From NCBI GenBank assembly GCA_963605745.1, contig CAVCWT010000072.1:1-7072 (forward strand): 7,072 nucleotides of DNA. The letters are read 5' to 3'. Below, one piece after another: positions 1 to 5,251 of the stretch; the stretch's first letter is position 1, and every line of letters starts with the position of its first letter. Source of the DNA: CAG-791 sp963605745. Its GTDB lineage: Bacteria; Bacillota; Clostridia; Lachnospirales; Lachnospiraceae. Position numbers and translations under genes: made by a program. The notes under the pieces were generated by a model that worked only from the letters and a program-made list of their open reading frames with translations, was not told where the DNA came from and searched no databases.

Positions 1-66
1 TTCAACAAATGTTGATTTTCCAAGGTTTTTTAGTGCTTTCATGCTAGAGGCAACTCTACTATTTTG
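1..66. other. Non-coding left edge, possible attachment core or host junction
   Basis: No gene is seen here. Two small inverted repeats are present: CAACA-AA-TGTTG at 3-14 and TAGAG-GCAA-CTCTA at 45-58. The region lies between the arm-like repeats and the window edge, where the crossover core of an integrated phage would be expected. No tRNA end or second copy of a core sequence is visible, so its role is open. Confidence 0.25.
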
Positions 67-123
67 GGGGCATATGTGACATTTTAGGGGCATGTGTGAC
101 ACGAAATGTGACACGAAGTGACA
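67..123. repeat. GTGACA direct repeats, candidate integrase arm-binding sites
   Basis: Four same-orientation copies of GTGACA are seen at 76-81, 96-101, 108-113 and 118-123. The first two are embedded in a longer repeat, GGGGCAT(A/G)TGTGACA, at 67-81 and 87-101. The cluster ends just before the stop codon of the leftward integrase gene (127-129). The integrase has an AP2-like arm-binding N-terminus, and enzymes of this type bind short direct repeats flanking the crossover site. The cluster is therefore inferred to be the arm-type part of the attachment site. The crossover core itself cannot be identified from one end alone. Confidence 0.5.
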
Positions 124-126
124 CGG

Positions 127-1137
127 CTAAAATGTGGAAAAGCGGTCGAGAATCCGCTCTGTTTCGCTCTTGCTCTGGTTCTGAAGGGTGTGTGTGTAAA
201 TCTGTCTGAGAGTGTTCGTTGTGCTGTGACCGGATCTCTGCATGATGTAAATGTCTGGGACATTCATACCATGAAGGTAAGAACAGCAGAAGTGACGCAA
301 ATCATGAAACCGGAAGTTTGGTATATCGTTGTTCTTTAACAGTCTTTTGAATCGCCTGGACAACCCATCTGGGTTCAGATCGGTTACGTATCCCTGCTGA
401 TTGATCAGATCTATTACCTTCTGCGGCATCGTGATGTACCTATCGGAAGAGTAGGTCTTCGGTGCCTTCGTTATCCAGTTCCCTTCGCTGTCTCGCACTA
501 CATCCTTGCAGACATGAACAACATTCCCTTCTATGTCATCCATGGTCAATGCACAGATCTCGCCTCGCCTCATCGGCCCGAACGCAGCCAATAGAATCGG
601 AATCTCTATATCGGATCCTTCTGCGGCGGCAATGACCTTCCGCACAGTTTCTTCATCTGGCACATTCAGCGATGGCCTTTCCTTCTGTGGTAGCCTTGGA
701 GCCTTCAGAAGCACTCCCACATCGTTCAGAACAACAGATATGAAACAATAGTAATCCTTCACTGTCTTTGCCGATAAACCTCTGCGTATGAGGTTATCTA
801 CCACCTTCTGGAGGTCTGCTGTGCTGACAGAGTAAATCTGTAGCGAATAGAACCATGGAACATACTCCTTTAAGCACTTGTGAATGCTCCTGTAGGCTCT
901 TATCGATGCCGGTGAGAGAACTGCGCCTCTCGATCTTAAAAACGATTCTGCGGCCTCCTGAAAGGTTCCTTTGCCATCCTCTGGTGCTACGTGCAGCATC
1001 TGAAACTGTGCTGCATCTAGTTCGGCCTTCTTCTTACTGGGCGAGGTGAAGGATTTCCAGATGCGCTTCCCGGTTGCATCCTTCCCTACCTCAATGCGGA
1101 CTCGATAGTTGCCGCTTGGTAACTTTGTAGCTTTCAT
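127..1137 (-). CDS. int: Phage tyrosine integrase (site-specific recombinase)
   Basis: Cuts and rejoins DNA at the attachment sites to integrate or excise the phage. The 336-residue protein has the usual three parts. Residues ~1-50 (NYRVRIEV...KRIWKSF) match the AP2-like arm-binding domain, ~55-150 the SAM-like core-binding domain, and ~155-330 the catalytic domain. Catalytic residues visible are Arg190 (MRRGEI), Lys227 (KAPKTYSSDR), His278 and Arg281 (HDLRH), His304 (SGHS) and the nucleophile Tyr314 (QIYTH), so the set is complete. The frame is open to an ATG at 1203. The ATG at 1137 is chosen because AGGAGA lies seven bases upstream (1145-1150) and the family's N-terminal domain begins there. 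It is the last gene of the leftward lysogeny module. No convincing promoter of its own was found, but its leader is rich in hairpins (1159-1296). Confidence 0.96.
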   Translation of the reverse strand: MKATKLPSGNYRVRIEVGKDATGKRIWKSFTSPSKKKAELDAAQFQMLHVAPEDGKGTFQEAAESFLRSRGAVLSPASIRAYRSIHKCLKEYVPWFYSLQIYSVSTADLQKVVDNLIRRGLSAKTVKDYYCFISVVLNDVGVLLKAPRLPQKERPSLNVPDEETVRKVIAAAEGSDIEIPILLAAFGPMRRGEICALTMDDIEGNVVHVCKDVVRDSEGNWITKAPKTYSSDRYITMPQKVIDLINQQGYVTDLNPDGLSRRFKRLLKNNDIPNFRFHDLRHFCCSYLHGMNVPDIYIMQRSGHSTTNTLRQIYTHTLQNQSKSETERILDRFSTF

Positions 1138-1158
1138 GTTAAAATCTCCTTGTTTGAA

Positions 1159-1205
1159 TTGTGTGCTCCCCAACAGAAGGAGGAACTCCATCCCCCGGCA
1201 CACAA
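1159..1205. other. Inverted repeat in the integrase leader (hairpin 1)
   Basis: TTGTGTGC at 1159-1166 pairs perfectly with GCACACAA at 1198-1205. Inside the loop, GGAG (1179-1182) can pair with CTCC (1186-1189). It lies immediately upstream of the integrase ribosome binding site, so it would form in the 5' leader of the integrase mRNA. Confidence 0.5.
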
Positions 1206-1219
1206 CTTTGAACCTTTAA

Positions 1220-1247
1220 GTGAAACGGCTTTGGTCGGACGTTTCAC
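1220..1247. other. Inverted repeat in the integrase leader (hairpin 2)
   Basis: GTGAAACG at 1220-1227 pairs perfectly with CGTTTCAC at 1240-1247 across a 12-base loop. It is the middle one of three consecutive dyads between the membrane protein gene and the integrase gene. No run of T follows on either strand, so it is not a standard terminator. Confidence 0.5.
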
Positions 1248-1261
1248 GCATTGCTTTTCGC

Positions 1262-1296
1262 AGAAGGACTGCTGCTGGAAACAGGGCAGTCCTTCT
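1262..1296. terminator. Strong hairpin between membrane protein and integrase genes
   Basis: Eleven perfect base pairs join 1262-1272 (AGAAGGACTGC) and 1286-1296 (GCAGTCCTTCT). An inner CTG-GAAA-CAG stem at 1275-1284 has a GNRA-type loop when read on the plus strand. It sits 25 bases past the end of the leftward membrane protein gene, where a terminator would be expected. On the leftward strand, however, the following bases (TGCGAAAAGC) lack a T run, and on the plus strand the T content (CTTGTTG) is weak. It may be a weak or factor-assisted terminator, an attenuator, or an mRNA-protecting stem. Confidence 0.4.
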
Positions 1297-1320
1297 TGTT
1301 GCTCCCATTTATCTCCACAA

Positions 1321-2145
1321 TTACTGGATAAGGATATCAATATAACCATTCTCAATGTTCGCCCACTCATCTGGATCCGACACAAACAGCTTTGCTCTGC
1401 GCATAGCTTCATCGTATGCAGTCTTCCAGGAGTTCTCCAGTCCGGCTGTTTCCTTCCAGCTACCACCTTCCTTGCGCACCTTCTGGAGCAACTCAGCTTC
1501 TTCCTTCGGCACGAACACTTCTGCGTCATACCATTCGGATCCGCATCCTCTTCCCCAATTGATACACCATCTGTACTCGACCTCTCTCATGACTTCCTCC
1601 TTTTGAATTGAATATATTTGTTTAATGTCATCGATTGCGGAGGCTATTGAAAAGTGCAATATCCATCCAAAACCGACAACAGAAAGAACTATCCATAATA
1701 AAAAAAACAGTGACTCTATTAACGAAATTAAAAAGGTCATACCGTAGAATGCGATAAATAACAGCAACAGACCATACACAAACCTTGCAATAACTAGTGC
1801 TGCAAGTGGTGCCAGGAAAGGGGTCGCAAATGCACTCAGTATCAGCCAAACCGACCTGAAGAAACGATCTAACGTGCTGTCTGGAGCGATATGAAATAGT
1901 TCTTTTAATGTATCACCAAGGAAGAGGTGAACTCCAGCTACGGCTCCGATGATTACTCCAACATAAATGAATGGCATATAAGACCAATCAGAAACAGATG
2001 GAATAAACGGAGAAAGGATCGCTACAATCACTCCATATACAAAAAGACAAAGCATGACAGCTAAAAGTATTGGAGCTGCAATCAGAAGGACAGCTAGTTC
2101 TGCGTGTATGAATATGGCGAATAATTTAGAAAATATTTTTTTCAT
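1321..2145 (-). CDS. Multi-pass membrane protein with soluble C-terminal domain, unknown function
   Basis: I do not recognise the family. The 274-residue protein has about five hydrophobic segments, at roughly 14-45 (long, perhaps two helices), 58-76, 99-120, 122-143 and 145-166. A charged, probably cytoplasmic tail of about 105 residues follows (from ~170). It includes an aromatic and cysteine-containing stretch (RWCINWGRGCGSEWYDAEVF) and helical, acidic/basic sequence. Its start overlaps the end of the split XRE gene by 20 bases and has no good Shine-Dalgarno sequence, so translation probably depends on coupling to that gene. Membrane proteins encoded between the repressor and the integrase are commonly expressed in lysogens, and some block superinfection. 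That role is only a guess from position here. Confidence 0.75.
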   Translation of the reverse strand: MKKIFSKLFAIFIHAELAVLLIAAPILLAVMLCLFVYGVIVAILSPFIPSVSDWSYMPFIYVGVIIGAVAGVHLFLGDTLKELFHIAPDSTLDRFFRSVWLILSAFATPFLAPLAALVIARFVYGLLLLFIAFYGMTFLISLIESLFFLLWIVLSVVGFGWILHFSIASAIDDIKQIYSIQKEEVMREVEYRWCINWGRGCGSEWYDAEVFVPKEEAELLQKVRKEGGSWKETAGLENSWKTAYDEAMRRAKLFVSDPDEWANIENGYIDILIQ

Positions 2146-2724
2146 TGCTTATTCTAGATATAGATGTGTAGTGTTTCGCTTTGCGATCTATAGCATCCTT
2201 GGCTGCCGCAATCGCCGCATCAAGCTGTTCCATATTTGGCATAACATGATCTTTGCCAACGATCCGATCCAGTGACTTAGCCAGTGCAAAATTGGAACGG
2301 ATCAACTCAGCAACTCCGATCCGGGCAACCAGCGGAGTATGCAAGTGAGCACAGATCATATCGATAACTGCCGGCGGTGATGATCCGTGATCACCATAAG
2401 CGATGAACAGGATCTTCCGCTTCGTTGCTTTATGAGAACCTCTAGTGCCTTGTCAACCTGCTCGTCTGGTGATTCCGGGCAAATGTCTCCGAATTCATTT
2501 GGATAGAACAATTTCAAATAGAATGGCATCGCTTGGATCCCCAGAGCGTTGAAATAGTAGAATCCTTGCGTCTGGGAAGGACAGGACAAGCCAAGCTCCC
2601 AATTCTGAATAGTGGTTCGGCTAACTCCAATAGCGAGTGCAGCTTGCGTCTGACTCATGCCAGATTGCTCCCTTGCCGCTCTCCACATAGAGGCGAATCG
2701 GTCTCGCATTTCTATGCTGTTCAT
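2126..2724 (-). pseudogene. XRE-family regulator interrupted by a frameshift
   Basis: The first frame (2724-2356) starts at an ATG with GAGGGG five bases upstream. It encodes an HTH_3 DNA-binding domain (residues ~7-60, core SQTQAALAIGVSRTTIQNWE) and an FYLKLFYP segment, then turns into an arginine/serine-rich tail and stops. The second frame continues the expected protein: shifting by -1 after Lys99 (near 2428) gives ATKRKILFIAYGDHGSSPP and runs straight into the reading frame beginning MICAHLHTPLV at 2359, ending at 2126. The joined product would be about 199 residues. From memory of similar gut-phage regulators, KRKxLFxxYGxHGSSP followed by a helical C-terminal half is the family pattern. 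The local sequence (CTCATAAAGCAACG) is a poor slippery site, so a mutation, perhaps a small deletion in the linker, is more likely than programmed frameshifting. A sequencing error cannot be excluded. Confidence 0.8.
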
Positions 2725-2776
2725 TTAATCCCCCTCAATTGATAAGAAAATTGGTCATCGAAAAAAGAAGAACATC

Positions 2777-2790
2777 AGCCGTACACGGCT
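2777..2790. promoter_or_regulatory. Dyad AGCCGT-AC-ACGGCT, candidate operator
   Basis: Two perfect 6-base arms (2777-2782 and 2785-2790) are separated by two bases. They lie in the divergent region between the leftward XRE regulator (start 2724) and the rightward 37-residue gene (start 2832). An operator for the XRE protein or another regulator is plausible. On the minus strand a T-rich stretch (TTCTTCTTTTTT) follows after four bases, so a weak terminator for the leftward repressor transcript is the alternative reading. Confidence 0.35.
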
Positions 2791-2831
2791 AGTGGAAAAG
2801 CCTGTAGTGTATTCGCATGGAGGTTTACACC

Positions 2832-2945
2832 ATGGGAAAGCAAGATCTGATAGACGAAATTGTTTCACTTCTCAAGCATGCAGATATCGAACTGATCTAT
2901 GCGATTCGTAGCATAATCATCCGGTTTAACTCTCGCCACGAATAG
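2832..2945 (+). CDS. Small 37-residue protein encoded against the lysogeny module
   Basis: ATG at 2832 follows GGAGG (2819-2823) with an ideal eight-base gap, and the frame ends in TAG at 2943-2945. The product begins MGKQDLIDEIVSLLKHADIE and continues LIYAIRSIIIRFNSRHE. It is a short amphipathic or hydrophobic helix pair with a basic C-terminus. Similar tiny proteins (a helix, an acidic D-x-E, an LIY-like hydrophobic stretch and a basic tail) are, from memory, frequent beside phage HTH regulators in Clostridia, but I know no assigned function. It runs rightward between two leftward genes, and its stop codon abuts the stop codon of the CI-like repressor (2946-2948). No clear promoter was found. 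The ribosome binding site is the main support. Confidence 0.6.
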   Translation: MGKQDLIDEIVSLLKHADIELIYAIRSIIIRFNSRHE

Positions 2946-3287
2946 TTAGGCCTCCTCGGAAGCTGACAACCTTGCCTCTTGCCTTAAACCCAGCAATATC
3001 CTCACGGATTCCTGGATTCCATCAGAAGAGCGGTGGTAGGCCTTGAGCAGGATGCGATCCTCTTCGGAGATCTGTTCGGTTTCTTCTTCCTCCCATCCCA
3101 TTAGATAAGATGGTGTGGTGTGCAGGGCATCGGCTAATTGCTGAATCATAGACTGCTTTATCTGGCGCTTACCAGCTTCTAGCCTAGATACAGCGGTTCG
3201 ATCCTTGTATCCAATTTTTTTAGCCAATTCCTCTTGGGACATCCCTAACTGTTCCCTACGGAATCGGATGCGATTGTAAATATCCAT
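2946..3287 (-). CDS. CI-like XRE repressor of the lysogeny switch
   Basis: DNA-binding repressor expected to bind the 3288-3426 control region and hold the rightward early promoter off. It has 113 residues. An HTH_3 domain spans ~5-62, with recognition region MSQEELAKKIGYKDRTAVSR (helix-turn-helix ~16-36), and the common LADALHTTPSYLMGW end. A short acidic linker (EEEETEQISEED) and a helical tail (LLKAYHRSSDGIQESVRILL) follow. It lacks the LexA/CI S24 peptidase domain of longer repressors, so RecA-stimulated self-cleavage is not expected and induction must work another way. The start ATG has GAGGTAA upstream (3293-3299). The predicted promoter (-10 at 3308-3313) leaves a leader of only about 13 bases. 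It diverges from the Cro-like gene. Confidence 0.88.
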   Translation of the reverse strand: MDIYNRIRFRREQLGMSQEELAKKIGYKDRTAVSRLEAGKRQIKQSMIQQLADALHTTPSYLMGWEEEETEQISEEDRILLKAYHRSSDGIQESVRILLGLRQEARLSASEEA

Positions 3288-3307
3288 AACAATTACCTCA
3301 TACCAGA

Positions 3308-3336
3308 ATTATATAAAGAAGGTGTCAGCTTTGCAA
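3308..3336 (-). promoter_or_regulatory. Leftward promoter for the CI-like repressor
   Basis: Read on the minus strand, TTGCAA (3336-3331), a 17-base spacer and a perfect TATAAT (3313-3308) form a good sigma-A promoter. It points at the repressor gene starting at 3287. The -35 box overlaps a CAACAT operator box (3334-3339). Confidence 0.75.
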
Positions 3337-3409
3337 CATTTTTGATTTCGATGTTGACAGAATGGCACACATGATTTATATTGTTTGCATGAGGACAAAA
3401 TGACAACAT
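3334..3409. promoter_or_regulatory. Three CAACAT operator boxes
   Basis: CAACAT occurs at 3334-3339 and 3404-3409 on the plus strand and as ATGTTG at 3351-3356. The first and second form an inverted pair spanning 3334-3356 with an 11-base spacer. The second and third are part of a longer shared TG(A/T)CAACAT. The boxes overlap the -35 of the leftward promoter, the -35 of the rightward promoter, and the early leader just before the ribosome binding site of the Cro-like gene. That placement fits differential control by CI-like and Cro-like proteins. Confidence 0.55.
3354..3382 (+). promoter_or_regulatory. Rightward early promoter (PR-like)
   Basis: A perfect TTGACA (3354-3359), a 17-base spacer and TATATT (3377-3382) form a strong sigma-A promoter. 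It lies about 45 bases upstream of the Cro-like gene and probably drives the whole rightward early operon. Its -35 overlaps the inverted ATGTTG box (3351-3356), so repressor binding there would block it. Confidence 0.85.
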
Positions 3410-3426
3410 GAAAGGAGGTATTTGAA

Positions 3427-3663
3427 ATGACTGATTTTGTTCTTCTTCAAAGCATCATCAAGGAAAGCGGTATGTCAATGGTGGCTATCGCCAGAAAAGC
3501 TAATATTCCAAGACCTACGCTATACAATCGATTGCGAGGGATAGGTGAATTTTCAGCAGAGGAAATAACTGGACTCTGCAAGGCACTTAACCTTGGCAAG
3601 AACGATCGTGAGCGTATTTTTTTTGCTAATAAGCGTGCCAAAATGGCAACACAGACGATATGA
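3427..3663 (+). CDS. Cro-like HTH protein, first gene of the early operon
   Basis: Likely DNA-binding antagonist of the CI-like repressor. It has 78 residues. The helix-turn-helix lies at about residues 18-38 (MVAIARKANIPRPTLYNRLRG), followed by FSAEEITGLCKALNLGKNDR and IFF, the pattern of small phage XRE/Cro-type proteins that open early operons in Firmicute phages. A perfect AAAGGAGG (3411-3418) precedes the ATG by eight bases. It is the first gene after the strong rightward promoter. The stop TGA overlaps the ATG of the next gene (ATGA), so the two are translationally coupled. Confidence 0.85.
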   Translation: MTDFVLLQSIIKESGMSMVAIARKANIPRPTLYNRLRGIGEFSAEEITGLCKALNLGKNDRERIFFANKRAKMATQTI

Positions 3664-3878
3664 GAACCCACAAGAAAACATTCTTTGAATGCATCAAGGT
3701 CAGGACGATTGAGGCAGGGATGACGATTAAGGAATTGCTGAAGAAGACCGGGATTGCGGAGGCAACCTTCTATGATCACAAACTCCGCAAAGGTTGGACG
3801 CAGATGGAAGTTGCCAGCATGAACAGGTACCTGCATTTCACAGCCGAAGACTTACAGATATTCGCAGAAGGGAGGTGA
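3660..3878 (+). CDS. Second small HTH protein, coupled to the Cro-like gene
   Basis: It has 72 residues. The region ~8-45 (FECIKVRTIEAGMTIKELLK followed by KTGIAEATFYDHKLRKG) reads as a helix-turn-helix, and the tail (NRYLHFTAEDLQIFAEGR) resembles the end of small XRE domains. The likely role is a second early regulator, comparable in position to CII-like or accessory Cro proteins, but its target cannot be told. It starts in an ATGA overlap with the preceding gene and has no strong ribosome binding site of its own. Its last codons contain the GGAGGTGA that serves the next gene. Confidence 0.75.
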   Translation: MRTHKKTFFECIKVRTIEAGMTIKELLKKTGIAEATFYDHKLRKGWTQMEVASMNRYLHFTAEDLQIFAEGR

Positions 3879-3883
3879 AACAA

Positions 3884-4135
3884 ATGAAGAAATTAGCACT
3901 TGCAGTATTAACCATCGCATCCACAGGCTTCGGTGTGGCATGCATCTTACAGCCAGATCATTTCCTTGGCATGTGCCTTGGTCTTGCCGGGGTGGTCGGA
4001 TTTTTACTCTGCTTCGTACTGGAGCAGTCCATTGAGGATGACAGATACGAAGAAGAGATGCGCAAGCTGGAAGAGCGGCGCAGACAGATCATGATCGAGC
4101 AGATGGATCTGGTATATCTCGATATGGATCTGTAA
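3884..4135 (+). CDS. Small two-helix membrane protein with charged tail, unknown function
   Basis: It has 83 residues. The ATG at 3884 is chosen over an upstream in-frame ATG at 3794 because GGAGGTGA (3871-3878) sits at the right distance and the upstream extension lies inside another gene. Two hydrophobic helices at about 4-22 and 27-47 are joined by a short loop (QPDHF). A highly charged, probably helical or coiled tail at ~50-76 follows (EDDRYEEEMRKLEERRRQIM). The first helix could be mistaken for a signal peptide, but no cleavage motif is evident. I do not recognise the family. Early expression suggests a host-interaction or replication-anchoring role, which is inference only. Confidence 0.7.
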   Translation: MKKLALAVLTIASTGFGVACILQPDHFLGMCLGLAGVVGFLLCFVLEQSIEDDRYEEEMRKLEERRRQIMIEQMDLVYLDMDL

Positions 4136-4141
4136 AGAAAA

Positions 4142-4165
4142 GGCTCCCTGCCAGCACAGGAAGCC
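4142..4165. terminator. Hairpin in the early operon intergenic gap
   Basis: GGCTCCCTG (4142-4150) and CAGGAAGCC (4157-4165) form a nine-base stem with one mismatch and a six-base loop. On the plus strand it is followed by AAAGGAAAAA, so it is not a rightward terminator. On the minus strand it is followed by TTTTCTTT, so it could stop leftward transcription. Alternatively it is an RNA processing or stability stem. It lies in the longest gap (69 bases) of the early operon. Confidence 0.4.
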
Positions 4166-4204
4166 AAAGGAAAAATATTGAAAAGCATAAGGAGAGTATA
4201 TCAC

Positions 4205-4396
4205 ATGAATGCATTTGTTGGAAGAATTCCGATTGATCAGTTAAGTAAACAGCTTCAGAGCATCTTCGAGGAGATGTCGGCAGAGCGTGGTTCTGCGGCG
4301 AAGCTGACCATTTCTGTAGATGCCAATGACCTGATGGAGATCATTGTGGACTATGGTGATGGAGTGCAATACAACTACACGGCACAGGAGGTGTGA
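4205..4396 (+). CDS. Small acidic protein, unknown function
   Basis: It has 63 residues. The ATG at 4205 is supported by AAGGAGA (4189-4195). An in-frame TTG at 4178 lacks a comparable site. Helical sequence at ~9-27 (PIDQLSKQLQSIFEEMSAER) is followed by two predicted beta strands (KLTISVD and LMEIIVDYGDGVQYNYT). I recognise no motif that gives a function. Its position between switch genes and recombination genes is where phages of this kind often carry small accessory or anti-host proteins, but nothing in the sequence proves that. Confidence 0.7.
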   Translation: MNAFVGRIPIDQLSKQLQSIFEEMSAERGSAAKLTISVDANDLMEIIVDYGDGVQYNYTAQEV

Positions 4397-4397
4397 A

Positions 4398-4604
4398 ATG
4401 ACACGGATGGTGTTGGGTCACAGGGCATTGGTTTGCGCATGCTGCGGTAATCCGATGGGCATCACCGAGGGAGACAAGGTCTTCCGACTGCCATTCGGAT
4501 CGCCGCTCAAGATCGACACAGACCTTTACATCTGCGGAGACTGCATGGTTAACGCAGAAGATCTCACGGACGAAGAGGTAGCAGGACAGGAGGAAATCGC
4601 ATGA
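4398..4604 (+). CDS. Small four-cysteine protein, possible zinc ribbon
   Basis: It has 68 residues. The ATG at 4398 lies five bases after AGGAGG (4387-4392). An in-frame upstream extension to 4344 falls inside the previous gene and is not used. Cysteines are arranged as C13-x-x-C16 (CACCGNP, with an extra C15) and C46-x-x-C49 (CGDC), a spacing that fits one zinc site of the zinc-ribbon type. An acidic tail follows (NAEDLTDEEVAGQEE). The exact function is unknown; nucleic-acid or protein binding is usual for such modules. The stop overlaps the ERF start (ATGA), so the two are probably coupled. Confidence 0.75.
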   Translation: MTRMVLGHRALVCACCGNPMGITEGDKVFRLPFGSPLKIDTDLYICGDCMVNAEDLTDEEVAGQEEIA

Positions 4605-5251
4605 GCGAGGGAAAGATTTATGAGGCAATAGCCGCAGTTATGGCAGATGTTGGAGCAGTCGGCAAGAATGCATCCAATGATTTCGACCATTACAAATATC
4701 GTGGTATCGATGCTGTTATGAATGCGATGCATCCAGCGATGACAAGACACAATGTGTTCGTTACTCCAGAGGTTTTGGAGCAGTCCAGAGAGAACCGGAC
4801 AAGCAAGAAGGGCGATCCGATGATCTATTCCATATCAAAGGTTCGGTACACCTTCTACACAACAGACGGCTCGTTTGTCACAGCCACAGTGGTTGGCGAG
4901 GGCATGGACAGAGGCGACAAGAGCATGAACAAGGCCATGAGTGCCGCATTCAAGTATGCATTGTTCCAGGTGTTCTGCATCCCCACAGAAGAGATGGTAG
5001 ATAGCGAGAAGGACAGTCCAGAGCCAGTGAGTGAGCCTGATCATTCGAATGAGAAGTGCAGTGAGATTGAACTGGCAACGCTGGAAGCGATGGCTAAGAA
5101 AGCATTCCGTGTGGATGACATCAGCAAGATCTTCCCTACATGGCCTGATCTGACTAAGGCTCAGTATGTTGCAGCTGTCGAAGCAATCAAGGAGAAAACA
5201 AGTGGAAACAAGAGCAAGGATAACACAGCTAACACAAGCGTTTCCCAGTAG
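4601..5251 (+). CDS. erf: ERF-family single-strand DNA annealing protein
   Basis: Anneals complementary single strands during phage recombination and genome circularisation, a role equivalent to P22 Erf. It has 216 residues. The conserved ERF core spans about 5-135, with FDHYKYRGIDAVMNAMHPAM (28-47) and the hallmark MDRGDKSMNKAMSAAFKYAL (102-121) ending in FQVFCIPTE. The rest (135-216) is a variable, charged linker and tail, with a helical patch TLEAMAKKAF...TWPDLTKAQYVAAVEAIKEK that probably mediates partner contacts. GGAGG (4589-4593) lies seven bases before the ATG, which overlaps the preceding stop. No exonuclease or single-strand binding protein gene is seen next to it in this window, although such partners are common. 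Confidence 0.93.
   Translation: MSEGKIYEAIAAVMADVGAVGKNASNDFDHYKYRGIDAVMNAMHPAMTRHNVFVTPEVLEQSRENRTSKKGDPMIYSISKVRYTFYTTDGSFVTATVVGEGMDRGDKSMNKAMSAAFKYALFQVFCIPTEEMVDSEKDSPEPVSEPDHSNEKCSEIELATLEAMAKKAFRVDDISKIFPTWPDLTKAQYVAAVEAIKEKTSGNKSKDNTANTSVSQ

Noticed and set aside
3..14. CAACA-AA-TGTTG dyad at the left edge as a repressor operator
   Set aside because: It resembles the CAACAT boxes of the switch but has different spacing, no promoter nearby and lies far from the regulated genes. Chance is likely.
1138..1203. N-terminal extension of the integrase to ATG 1203 or 1191
   Set aside because: No ribosome binding site at the right distance, and the extension lies in the hairpin-rich leader. 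ATG 1137 has AGGAGA and matches the start of the arm-binding domain.
1150..1611. Rightward 153-codon open frame over the integrase leader and membrane gene end
   Set aside because: It overlaps the real leftward coding sequence, contains the hairpin array, and its product is cysteine/proline-rich without domain character.
2356..2430. Programmed -1 frameshift in the XRE regulator
   Set aside because: The local CTCATAAAGC lacks a proper X-XXY-YYZ heptamer and no strong downstream stem was seen. A mutational indel is simpler, though recoding is not excluded.
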